This document shows positions 1 through 7,053 of a stretch of 10,797 bases of DNA, one piece after another. The translations under genes and the position numbers were made by a program. Numbering within the stretch: position 1 is the stretch's first letter; every line of letters begins with the position of its first letter. The notes under the pieces are model-generated. The model did no database searches and was not told the DNA's origin. It worked only from the letters and a program-made list of their open reading frames with translations. The DNA comes from Oligoflexia bacterium (lineage in GTDB: Bacteria; Bdellovibrionota; UBA1018; CAIMNF01). The stretch is from the NCBI GenBank assembly GCA_903842755.1, contig CAIMNF010000535.1, positions 1 through 10,797 on the forward strand, read 5' to 3'.

Positions 1-800
1 AAGACACGAAACTTAACCCTGAAGCTGCAAATGAGCTCTATCAATGCCCAATAGAGTCCGTAGAGCCTTATGCATTGATGCTTTCTCCCGTGTATATTTA
101 TATGAAGAGAAATGAAAAGTTCGTATCGGTAAAAGCTCCGCTTGATTTTTTTACACCAGGAGAAATTGAAAAAGTGAAATTTTACGAGACGTTTTACTTT
201 CCGAAGTTTGTAAAAAACTCTGTAAAGTTTCAAACCGCTGCGCGATTAGTAAAAAGCATGTTTTTGAACCCGATGGGGAAATCGAGAGATATCGCATATG
301 CCCCCTACGAGTACTCGAATGAAACTCTAAAGATCATGGCTAAGCTTTGGGGGCGTGAAATGTCGGTAGAGCCATTCTTTATGACCATTTTTGCAGACGA
401 ATTGTGTGAAAATTTAAAGCCGGAAGTCATGATCACTGCAAGGGAAAAAACCGTGGTGAAACATGATTGGGGGTTGTTGCTTTCCGGTGTGTTTGTCTTT
501 GTAGCAGTTCATTTGGGTTATTTTAGTTTAAATGATCTTAATCAGATACGGGCCATCATTTACACAAAGACGGTTGAGGGGGAGGAGTGGGGAAGTCCGA
601 CCAGCGAAGTAGAAGCAATGATTTCAGATTTAAATCGCTTAATGCAGGTAAGGCGTGAGATTCGGCAAAAAGATCTGATAGAAGTTCAAGCGGAGTGGGC
701 CGCACGATTAAATGCGCGGCTTGAACGGGTAAGAAAATCATTCTCAGCTAAAGCAGATCCTGCGCCAAGTATCTATGGGCCGGAAGGATTCGCTTTATGA
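1..800 (+). CDS. Unrecognised protein, 5'-truncated by the window edge
   Basis: I do not recognise this protein. The frame is open without a stop from base 3, so the gene starts left of the window; 265 residues are visible. TTG at 75 and ATG at 78 are internal codons rather than a convincing start, because the 24 upstream codons read as normal protein. The visible part begins with a mixed alpha/beta region containing PVYIYMKRNEKF and a following FFTPGEIEKVK segment. A hydrophobic stretch (about 468-524, WGLLLSGVFVFVAVHLGYF) could be a buried helix or a single membrane segment. The C-terminal third is charged and helical (MQVRREIRQKD to ERVRKSF), possibly a short coiled coil. Its stop overlaps the start of the next gene by ATGA, so the two are probably translationally coupled and functionally linked. 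I saw no catalytic motif. The coding call is firm; the function is unknown. Confidence 0.82.
   Translation, partial: DTKLNPEAANELYQCPIESVEPYALMLSPVYIYMKRNEKFVSVKAPLDFFTPGEIEKVKFYETFYFPKFVKNSVKFQTAARLVKSMFLNPMGKSRDIAYAPYEYSNETLKIMAKLWGREMSVEPFFMTIFADELCENLKPEVMITAREKTVVKHDWGLLLSGVFVFVAVHLGYFSLNDLNQIRAIIYTKTVEGEEWGSPTSEVEAMISDLNRLMQVRREIRQKDLIEVQAEWAARLNARLERVRKSFSAKADPAPSIYGPEGFAL
782..787 (+). promoter_or_regulatory. Ribosome binding site for the coiled-coil gene
   Basis: GGAAGG lies 9 bases before the ATG at 797, inside the end of the upstream gene. It is a good Shine-Dalgarno match and supports that start and ATGA-type translational coupling. Confidence 0.7.
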
Positions 801-2341
801 GCTTAAATCGCCTTGGACTTGGGAATGCGATTTTAGAGGATACTGAGGTGCTTCATACATCCATCCAAGGGAAAAAAGCATTTGGAAGAATTGCAGATCT
901 CATTTTAGCTTGGGCAGAGAAGTCCTATCAATTGTCTATTCAAGAAGTCGTAAATATTAGACTCCTATCGCAGTCCCTGCTTGATTTTGCGTATCCGGAA
1001 AATAAATCGGAAACAGGTTTTTTAGAGTTTGCCGTGGAGCAGGAAAAACGGTTTATCTCTGTTCGGTTTCCAGGAAGACTGAAGGGAGAAACAGAGTCGT
1101 TTGAAAAGGAAATTACTCATTTTTGGATGAACTCAGAGCGTGCCAGTGGACTGAAGAAGAATTTGGGACCTCATGATCGAGTAGAGGTCAGATTTCATGA
1201 AAAACTGAACTGCATTGAATGGCGGGTAATACATAGAGTGGGGATCCAGGAGATTGAGTTAAAAGAGCCATCCTTTGCAGTTTTTCTAGACTCTAGCGAT
1301 TCAATTAGTTCTGCGCATAAGAAATATACGGATCTCGGAGATCTACCCTTCGAACAGCTTTTAGAAGAAGTGTATCGAAGCGGAAAAGTGAAGCAGAAGT
1401 CGGGAGAGCTTTTCCTGCAAGGGCAGTCGCTTCAAGAAGAAGATGAAGCCGCGCGAGTCGTTTTTGAGCGCGAACAAAACGAAATTGAAGAGCAAGTAAA
1501 GGTGTTGGCAAAGCGAATCCCAAAAGAAGAAGTTGAGAGATTATTTAATGGTGAGCTTTCGGATGAAGAAAATGAAGAGATCAGGATTAAGGCGGACGCT
1601 TACCAAGAACAATTAATGGTTTTGATTAGATCTGAACAGTCGGACCTTAAAGATCAAGCGAAGCAGGCGATTCGCGAAGCGAAGCAGCGGGAGTTGCAGT
1701 CTCAACGGAGAATGCTCACCCTACATCAAAAAGTGATTAAAATGGAAGAGTTGTTGAAACGAAAAGAGCTCATGCAGGCTCGAAGTTCTAATCAAGTTAA
1801 AATTCTAAGTGACAAATTAACCGCCGTACAAAAGAAAACAGCGGCGGACGCTAGCATGGCAAAGGCGTTTCGTGAAAAAGCACTCCAAATGCAAGCAATG
1901 CTGGTCAAAGTGAAAGAGGAAAATTCAGCGTTGGAAAAGAAAATGTTGGAGCAAAAGGGCCGTGAAAAGAGCGAAGAGCAAGCAGTAGAAAATAGCGTGG
2001 GTGTCACTCGGCCTGGAATGGTAGGACAAGTCCAGTTGGAAGAGGCGACGAAGAAAGCCGAACGGTTGCAGAGGGCACTGGAGACAGAAAAAGCAAAAGT
2101 TAAGCAGTTATCGGAGCGGGTCATCGCCGCGGAAAAGGAGAGCTCGAGCTCGGGTCCACTGGTTCAAGACTTGGAAAGAAAAGTAGAGCACTCATCGAAA
2201 CTTGCGCAAAACTTCAAAAAAGAGGCTGAAACACTAAAGCAAAAACTAGTTCAGTCCGATGCCGAAAAAAATAAACTAAGAAATGAAATTAGAACTTTGC
2301 AAGCGGAGATGCAAACTCAGCTCAAGCGGCAGGCGAGCTAA
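797..2341 (+). CDS. Coiled-coil protein of unknown function
   Basis: This 514-residue protein has no signal peptide or membrane segment and is probably cytoplasmic. Residues 1 to about 200 look globular (alternating helices and strands, for example FLEFAVEQEKRFISVRF near residues 75-92). From about 205 onward it is very rich in Glu, Lys, Gln and Arg with few helix breakers, typical of a long coiled coil. Likely breaks are near residues 399-411 (VGVTRPGMVG) and 449-454 (SSSSGP). An exact 11-base repeat at 1656-1666 and 1677-1687 is 21 bases apart, that is, one heptad (AKQ-AIRE-AKQ), consistent with coiled-coil expansion. The start is supported by GGAAGG at 9 bases and the ATGA overlap with the upstream gene. 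Coiled-coil composition makes homology to SMC-like or myosin-like proteins easy to overstate, so I assign no function. A structural or scaffolding role is inference only. Confidence 0.85.
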   Translation: MSLNRLGLGNAILEDTEVLHTSIQGKKAFGRIADLILAWAEKSYQLSIQEVVNIRLLSQSLLDFAYPENKSETGFLEFAVEQEKRFISVRFPGRLKGETESFEKEITHFWMNSERASGLKKNLGPHDRVEVRFHEKLNCIEWRVIHRVGIQEIELKEPSFAVFLDSSDSISSAHKKYTDLGDLPFEQLLEEVYRSGKVKQKSGELFLQGQSLQEEDEAARVVFEREQNEIEEQVKVLAKRIPKEEVERLFNGELSDEENEEIRIKADAYQEQLMVLIRSEQSDLKDQAKQAIREAKQRELQSQRRMLTLHQKVIKMEELLKRKELMQARSSNQVKILSDKLTAVQKKTAADASMAKAFREKALQMQAMLVKVKEENSALEKKMLEQKGREKSEEQAVENSVGVTRPGMVGQVQLEEATKKAERLQRALETEKAKVKQLSERVIAAEKESSSSGPLVQDLERKVEHSSKLAQNFKKEAETLKQKLVQSDAEKNKLRNEIRTLQAEMQTQLKRQAS

Positions 2342-2370
2342 TTATTTCGTTGTTGATTGCGCGTTTTAGG

Positions 2371-3222
2371 TTATGGAGATGTTCCACCGGTGAGGTCTTC
2401 AATTTCTCCGGTGCCGTAGATAAAATATTCGATAGAATGCATTTCGTAATTTAAAGTGGTCGGCGAACTAAACGTGATTTGTAACTGAATTCCAGCGACT
2501 GGGTCAGTTTCAGTACCGAAATTAAGCGGATCCAAAATCTCCGCGTGGATGTTAACACTACGATCCGTGTGAAGCTTGATATTTGCGGGAACGAATGCGA
2601 TTTCTCCCAAAAACTTGCCTTTTCCTTGGAAATGACCTCCGTAAAGATAGGTGATCCGATAATCGAAGCTGCCCCCTACTTCCCCAAAGAGATTCTTAAA
2701 ATCGACATGGTAAACTTTTGAAACTGGCTTGGACCAACCTGCTAGTTGAGTGAAATTGGTGATTCCAGCAGGGACAACGGAAGCCTTGACGGTGTTATAG
2801 GTAGCGTTTGGCTTACTGCTGACTACGAAATCGAAAATTTTTCCTCCAAGCAATGTGAGTTGATTTAGAATCACCCCGCCTTCACCGGGAATAAGTTGTC
2901 CGAGGTTAAGTGGAGGACCACCAATCGTTGGCTTGGATGGTTGAATGGGGGGCGAGTTGGATCCACTGGTTGTGCCGGGTACGATCGGGCCTGGTGACGC
3001 GGTGGTAAGCGTCGGGGATGCGCTGGGGCTCGCTACTGGTTTGCTAACACAGTCTATAATGCAAGGTAAAGTTTCTTGTAAATCAGACGCGGTGGTAATA
3101 TCGGTAATCGTAATAAGGGGAGATGGAGTGAAGGACTCTGAAAACTCTGTAGCGGCTAACGCTCTTATTGCAGTACAACCCGATAGTACGAAAAAGCCTA
3201 TAAAAAAATTAAGTTTTGACAT
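2371..3222 (-). CDS. Probable secreted lipoprotein with Pro/Ser/Thr-rich linker
   Basis: The 283-residue product has a short positively charged N-terminus, a hydrophobic core (FFIGFFVLSG) and a lipobox LSGC with the lipidated Cys at residue 16, so export and anchoring to a membrane are likely. Residues about 60-104 form a low-complexity linker rich in Pro, Ser, Thr and Gly (PVASPSASPTLTTASPGP and onward), leading to a C-terminal domain (about 105-283) with beta-strand-like segments. Two further cysteines, C54 and C58, precede the linker. A signal peptidase I site (ALA before AT, residues 21-25) is an alternative, but Arg20 makes it less attractive. The start is the only good one near the signal peptide; a purine-rich GAGGGAG lies about 13 bases upstream, further than usual. 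It lies 132 bp downstream of hemY and is probably a separate unit. I do not recognise the C-terminal domain. Confidence 0.8.
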   Translation of the reverse strand: MSKLNFFIGFFVLSGCTAIRALAATEFSESFTPSPLITITDITTASDLQETLPCIIDCVSKPVASPSASPTLTTASPGPIVPGTTSGSNSPPIQPSKPTIGGPPLNLGQLIPGEGGVILNQLTLLGGKIFDFVVSSKPNATYNTVKASVVPAGITNFTQLAGWSKPVSKVYHVDFKNLFGEVGGSFDYRITYLYGGHFQGKGKFLGEIAFVPANIKLHTDRSVNIHAEILDPLNFGTETDPVAGIQLQITFSSPTTLNYEMHSIEYFIYGTGEIEDLTGGTSP

Positions 3223-3257
3223 AAATGTAGAGTTTCTCCCTCGGGTTAAAAAATTCC

Positions 3258-3297
3258 TGAAGTCTACATATCGGAATCAGATTAAGAAATCAAGTCT
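3258..3297 (-). promoter_or_regulatory. Weak candidate promoter for the lipoprotein gene
   Basis: Reading the minus strand, TTGATT and TATGTA are separated by 17 bases within the spacer upstream of the lipoprotein gene. The -35-like box matches 4 of 6 consensus positions and the -10-like box only 3 of 6. It is the best sigma70-like pair I could find by eye in this AT-rich spacer, where chance matches are common. Confidence 0.25.
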
Positions 3298-3306
3298 CCG
3301 TTGATC

Positions 3307-3321
3307 AAAATTATTAATTTT
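3307..3321. repeat. AT-only perfect inverted repeat in the spacer
   Basis: AAAATTA, one central T, then TAATTTT gives a perfect 7-bp inverted repeat with a 1-base centre. It lies between the end of hemY and the start of the lipoprotein gene. The loop is too short and the stem too AT-rich for a normal intrinsic terminator, so a protein-binding site or chance in AT-rich DNA are the options. Confidence 0.4.
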
Positions 3322-3354
3322 TGGTTTTGCAAGGGAATGTCGGTTCAGGGCTTT

Positions 3355-4614
3355 CTATAAGTCAATCAAAGTTTCAATCATCCCCCGAATGGAAACTTGC
3401 CCAGAGTAATTACTAAAAACAATTCGACCTGGGGTGGCACAAAATCTAGCTTCAAGTGATCGATGGCATTGCAAGAGTTCGTTTGAGTAAAGGGGGATGG
3501 CTTTAGGCCATCGAGTGATTTTTACAAAAACAGGGGACTTTCTTGTGCGAAAAAGGCTTTTGCTATCGGATTCGACCTTTTGGAGAATTTGATCGTCGCT
3601 TAGATTTAGCATGTCTGGATTTGCTGTACCGCCAAGCATGAAAGTGAGCGAAACAGAGTTCGTAGAGGTTGTGCGCTCGGGGAATGAGCTTGAATTAAAA
3701 AGCACCCCGAGAGAGTTAATCTGATGGAAAGGGTCATTCGCTTTGGCGGCCAGAATTCCCACGCCTTGCGGTGGAGAGGAAGTAAATGCGCTTTGATCAT
3801 AGAAAGCGGTAACCGTGACGAGTGGAGCGTAGGTCACTTTTTTTACGAATTGGGCGGAAATTGGGTCTTGTGCATTTAAAAGTTCAGCTAAAGCTTGGCT
3901 TGGAACACAAAGAATAACGTTTGGTCCAGTCGGTATTTCGGTGACTGAAGTATTAAAAAAAATTTCAGTTTTTAAATTTTTGGCTAGCGCGTCCACGAGT
4001 GAACTCATCCCGTTAAGGGGAGCCATCATTTGGGAACGGTATCTTTTTTTAGGCAAGCTACGTAAATGCTTAAAAAAGGATGTCCGCATGGACGGTAGAA
4101 GTTTGGGGAACGTGAGTGAGGCATTGAGTTCACGCGGCGAGCAAGCATAAACACCGGAGATAAAAGCAGAAAGAAGTGAGTCGTGCGCCGGAGTCCCCAG
4201 GTAGGTGTTGCACCAATCTTCGAGCGATGCGACTTCTGGATGGAGTGGGGGATGAGAGGAAAAAAAAGTGTAAAGAGTGCGAAAGGACTCCGAAAACGTG
4301 AGTGGGAACCTTCTCATTTTTCCTCGACGAAAAATAAATCGCGCTTTGGAATTCGGATGAACGGGGATTAATGGCACTTTCAGTTCGTCAAAAAAAGGTT
4401 GAATCCCGGGGTGGATCAATAGGCTATGAGCCGCAGATTCCGCGATTCCAAAGGGAGTAGGCGTGGTTTGAATGAGTCCGCCTGCGCGTGCACTCTGTTC
4501 AAAGATTTTTATTGAATAGCCTTTTTTTTTAAGAAAATAGCCCATCAGAAGGCCACTTATTCCGGCTCCGACGATGGTTGCTTCCTTTTTTTGTTTGTTT
4601 AGTTTTCCAATCAT
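3355..4614 (-). CDS. hemY: Protoporphyrinogen oxidase, HemY-type FAD flavoprotein
   Basis: This enzyme performs the six-electron oxidation of protoporphyrinogen IX to protoporphyrin IX using FAD and O2; the family is membrane-associated. The 419-residue product has an N-terminal FAD Rossmann motif GAGISG (residues 16-21), the ribose-binding acidic residue E39 at the end of strand 2 (IKIFEQ), then RAGG (43-46). The C-terminus NYSGQVSIRGMIET matches the family's final FAD-contacting segment (usually GN-x-x-GG-x-S). It is somewhat shorter than the usual 450-470 residues. Relatives in Gram-positives act on coproporphyrinogen (CgoX), but adjacency to hemN favours the protoporphyrinogen reaction here. 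The hemN stop is only 4 bp upstream. No clear Shine-Dalgarno precedes the ATG, though the Rossmann fold leaves little room for a later start. A run of nine A residues encodes K29-K31. Some databases call this family hemG. Confidence 0.9.
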   Translation of the reverse strand: MIGKLNKQKKEATIVGAGISGLLMGYFLKKKGYSIKIFEQSARAGGLIQTTPTPFGIAESAAHSLLIHPGIQPFFDELKVPLIPVHPNSKARFIFRRGKMRRFPLTFSESFRTLYTFFSSHPPLHPEVASLEDWCNTYLGTPAHDSLLSAFISGVYACSPRELNASLTFPKLLPSMRTSFFKHLRSLPKKRYRSQMMAPLNGMSSLVDALAKNLKTEIFFNTSVTEIPTGPNVILCVPSQALAELLNAQDPISAQFVKKVTYAPLVTVTAFYDQSAFTSSPPQGVGILAAKANDPFHQINSLGVLFNSSSFPERTTSTNSVSLTFMLGGTANPDMLNLSDDQILQKVESDSKSLFRTRKSPVFVKITRWPKAIPLYSNELLQCHRSLEARFCATPGRIVFSNYSGQVSIRGMIETLIDL

Positions 4615-4618
4615 GGGT

Positions 4619-5998
4619 TTAAACCGTTTGAGAGAATAATTTGGTCTCTGGCGCTTTTCTAGTCAGGCGAGCGTCGAATGCCATGCAAATGTTTCTTAAG
4701 AAAGCTCGTCCTGATTCGGTGACCTTGCAATGATTATTGGAAACTTCCAGGAGACCATCTTGTACGAACTCGCTTAAACGAGTGTGGATGGTTTCAAGGT
4801 GGAGGGTCTGTTCGGCGGGTTCATTCCAATTGGTTTCCAGTCGAGTCATTAAGTTTAAAATGTGCTTTCTTAAGATCAAGTCTTCTGAATCTAGCTGATG
4901 ACCTCTAAAAATTGGAATTTCTCCTTTTCCAACTCGGTCGATATAGGTTTCCAGCAATTTTTCGTTTTGCGCAAAGGCTGTCCAGGCGTCTCCGATGGAA
5001 GAAACACCTAATGCCAGGATGGGGGATACATTTCTTGCGGTGTATCCCATAAAATTTCGATGGAGGTGGTTCTTTTGAGCCGCGGAGAATAGCGAATCCG
5101 TCTCCAGTGCAAAGTGATCCATTCCAATTTCATAGTACCGGGCGGATTCCAATTTTTCGCGTCCACGTTCATAAAGGGCACGCTTTTCATCCCCTGTGGG
5201 AAGGTCGTTTTCGGTGAATCTTCGCTGACCTGGCTTGATCCATGGTACGTGAGCATACGCATAGAACGCGATTCGATCCGGTCGGAGCAGAATAACTTTA
5301 TCGATGGTGTCTTCAATTGAATGCAATGTTTGCAAGGGAAGACCGTAAATTAAATCATAGTTTACGCTCGTAAATCCGAGTTCTCGAGCGTCCTCCGTGA
5401 TTTGCTTGACTTGGTCAACAGACTGTACCCGATGCACAATGTTTTGAACCTTGGGGTCAAAATCCTGAATTCCAAGACTAATGCGTTTAAAGCCTAAGCG
5501 GGATAAAACTTCAAGATGCGCTCGTGAAGTCACCCGAGGGTCTACTTCAATCGATAACTCATGGTCTTGAGTCAATGCGCATCGCTCTAGCAAATTCCCA
5601 ATTAAAAAACTTAATTCTTCGGGGGAGAGAAAAGTGGGTGTGCCACCGCCGAGGTGTAGCTCGCTGAGTACAAGCTTGTCATTTAAAACACCTGATTTTT
5701 TAAAGTGAGTTAAATAGAGTTCAAATTCTTTTAAGACGGTTTGAGCATAAGGATGGCCTACGGAATGATTTCTGGTAATTCGCGTGTTACACCCGCAATA
5801 AGTACAAAGGGATTCGCAAAAGGGAATATGCAAATAAATGGCCGCACCTAGTTTTTGCTTCGTCGCAATTTGAATAGACTCACTCAGGGCTGCGATCCAT
5901 TGATCTGCGGTAGGCGAAGTCTCCCAATAAGGGACCGTAGGGTAACTGGTGTAGCGAGGTCCGGGAACGTTATACTTTTTAAAAAAGGGGGAACTCAT
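4619..5998 (-). CDS. hemN: Oxygen-independent coproporphyrinogen III dehydrogenase
   Basis: HemN is a radical SAM enzyme that oxidatively decarboxylates the two propionates on rings A and B of coproporphyrinogen III to give protoporphyrinogen IX without O2. The 459-residue product matches the E. coli enzyme in length. It starts with the HemN-specific N-terminal segment (KYNVPGPRYTSYPTVPYW, residues 8-25), followed by the [4Fe-4S] motif C61-x3-C65-x2-C68-x-C70 with Y55 just before it. The SAM-binding GGGTPT is at 117-122. The fourth cysteine, C70, and the N-terminal segment separate it from HemW-like heme chaperones. I chose ATG at 5998: it makes ATGA with the hemE stop, has AGAGG 10 bases upstream, and begins immediately before the conserved region. 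An in-frame extension upstream to 6091 overlaps hemE and is not HemN-like. The C-terminal region ends normally. Confidence 0.96.
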   Translation of the reverse strand: MSSPFFKKYNVPGPRYTSYPTVPYWETSPTADQWIAALSESIQIATKQKLGAAIYLHIPFCESLCTYCGCNTRITRNHSVGHPYAQTVLKEFELYLTHFKKSGVLNDKLVLSELHLGGGTPTFLSPEELSFLIGNLLERCALTQDHELSIEVDPRVTSRAHLEVLSRLGFKRISLGIQDFDPKVQNIVHRVQSVDQVKQITEDARELGFTSVNYDLIYGLPLQTLHSIEDTIDKVILLRPDRIAFYAYAHVPWIKPGQRRFTENDLPTGDEKRALYERGREKLESARYYEIGMDHFALETDSLFSAAQKNHLHRNFMGYTARNVSPILALGVSSIGDAWTAFAQNEKLLETYIDRVGKGEIPIFRGHQLDSEDLILRKHILNLMTRLETNWNEPAEQTLHLETIHTRLSEFVQDGLLEVSNNHCKVTESGRAFLRNICMAFDARLTRKAPETKLFSQTV

Positions 5999-7053
5999 GA
6001 TTGAAACACCTCTCTGTGGTATTGAATAAATTCTTTCACATTTGATTCTGGAGTTTGTTGGAGCACGCCGTGACCTAGGCCGCACACCCAACCTTTTAGT
6101 TTTTCTCGTGGAAGCTTGATCAGGGGTTTAAAAAAATGCTCAAGTTCTTTTCTAAAGGCATCCTTTGGTAACAAAAGTCGATGCGGATCAAAGTTTCCTT
6201 GAATAGACCATCGATCGCCCCATTCTTCCAAAGTCTCTGCGAGCGAAGGATTCCAATCTATTCCTAAGCATTCAAAGGGAAGATGTTTTAAGTGTTGCCA
6301 ATGTCCTGCGTGTGTACCTTTTGAGTAATAAACGACAGGGGTATTGGGATGCCGAGACCTAAATTTCGTCATGACTTCGTGGAGAGAGGGGATGACTTCA
6401 TTTTTGTAAAGCCAAGGTTCGATTTCGCCTGCACAAGTATCCATAATCGCGATCGCATCGGCTCCAGAAGAGGCTTGTAAACACATGTTTTCAATCAGCA
6501 AAGGAACAATAATTTTATTAAATGTTTCGAATCGGCCATCTCTTAGTCCTGATTTTGCATTGCCTGGCTGCGCACTTGCTCCTTGATGGGATCCCTCGGC
6601 CGCATAATAAAAAAGAGTAAGAGGCCCCCCTACAAAGCCGAGAAGTGCTTTTTGCGGGGCCAGATGTTTGCGAATTAATCGCAGGGCTTGGCCTTGATAA
6701 GCGATTCCTTGAACAAGTTCCTGTGCCGACTTTTGTTCCGGATTTAATCGAGCGGCATCAGAGATTTGGGAAAAATGCCAATCTAATTTAGGTCCGGGAT
6801 CGTACCTAAGTCCCATCCCGATGACTTCGAGCGGAAAAAGCAAATCGGAGAACAAAATAGCCGAATCAAAGTCAAAGTCCATGATTGGGCCGAACGTGAC
6901 TTCGGCAGCAGCTTCAGGGATCTTGCAAAGTTCCATGAAGGAAAAACGTCGTTTCATTCCTTGGTAATGGGAGTGGTATCTGCCGGCTTGCCTCATAAAC
7001 CAAATGGGTGGGCACTGCATATTTTTTCTTAAAACCGCATCTAAATAAAGCAT
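5995..7053 (-). CDS. hemE: Uroporphyrinogen decarboxylase
   Basis: HemE removes the four acetate carboxyls of uroporphyrinogen III to give coproporphyrinogen III in the cytoplasm, without a cofactor. At 352 residues it is full length for the family. The signature PPIWFMRQAGRY (residues 15-26) carries the two substrate-carboxylate-binding arginines R21 and R25. FDFDSAILFSDLL contains D70, equivalent to human Asp86, the key pyrrole-NH ligand. GGPLTLFYYAAEG carries Y150 (human Tyr164), and GLGHG near the C-terminus supplies H328 (human His339). The start shares one base with the response-regulator stop (TGATG), and GGAG sits 8 bases upstream, so initiation is well supported. The stop overlaps the hemN start by 4 bp. 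Nothing unusual is seen in the active site. Confidence 0.97.
   Translation of the reverse strand: MLYLDAVLRKNMQCPPIWFMRQAGRYHSHYQGMKRRFSFMELCKIPEAAAEVTFGPIMDFDFDSAILFSDLLFPLEVIGMGLRYDPGPKLDWHFSQISDAARLNPEQKSAQELVQGIAYQGQALRLIRKHLAPQKALLGFVGGPLTLFYYAAEGSHQGASAQPGNAKSGLRDGRFETFNKIIVPLLIENMCLQASSGADAIAIMDTCAGEIEPWLYKNEVIPSLHEVMTKFRSRHPNTPVVYYSKGTHAGHWQHLKHLPFECLGIDWNPSLAETLEEWGDRWSIQGNFDPHRLLLPKDAFRKELEHFFKPLIKLPREKLKGWVCGLGHGVLQQTPESNVKEFIQYHREVFQS

Noticed and set aside
75..80. TTG or ATG as the start of the first gene
   Set aside because: The frame is open to base 3 with protein-like codons and no clear ribosome binding site stands before these codons, so the gene is more likely truncated by the window.
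2140..2151. 12-bp perfect palindrome GAGCTCGAGCTC
   Set aside because: It lies within the coding frame and encodes part of a Ser-rich break in the coiled coil. It is a tandem GAGCTC with no supporting context for a regulatory role.
2342..2370. Possible bidirectional terminator in the gap between convergent genes
   Set aside because: The 29 bases contain no hairpin followed by a T-run on either strand. The nearby CACCGGTG palindrome at 2385-2392 is coding and too short.
2945..3304. 119-codon open frame on the + strand opposite the lipoprotein gene
   Set aside because: It is antisense to the signal peptide and linker of a convincing lipoprotein, and its protein has no recognisable features. 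The low-complexity Pro/Ser/Thr linker makes long shadow frames likely.
5999..6091. 31-codon N-terminal extension of hemN
   Set aside because: It lies inside hemE, is Arg-rich and unlike any HemN, and the ATG at 5998 has a ribosome binding site and an ATGA junction.
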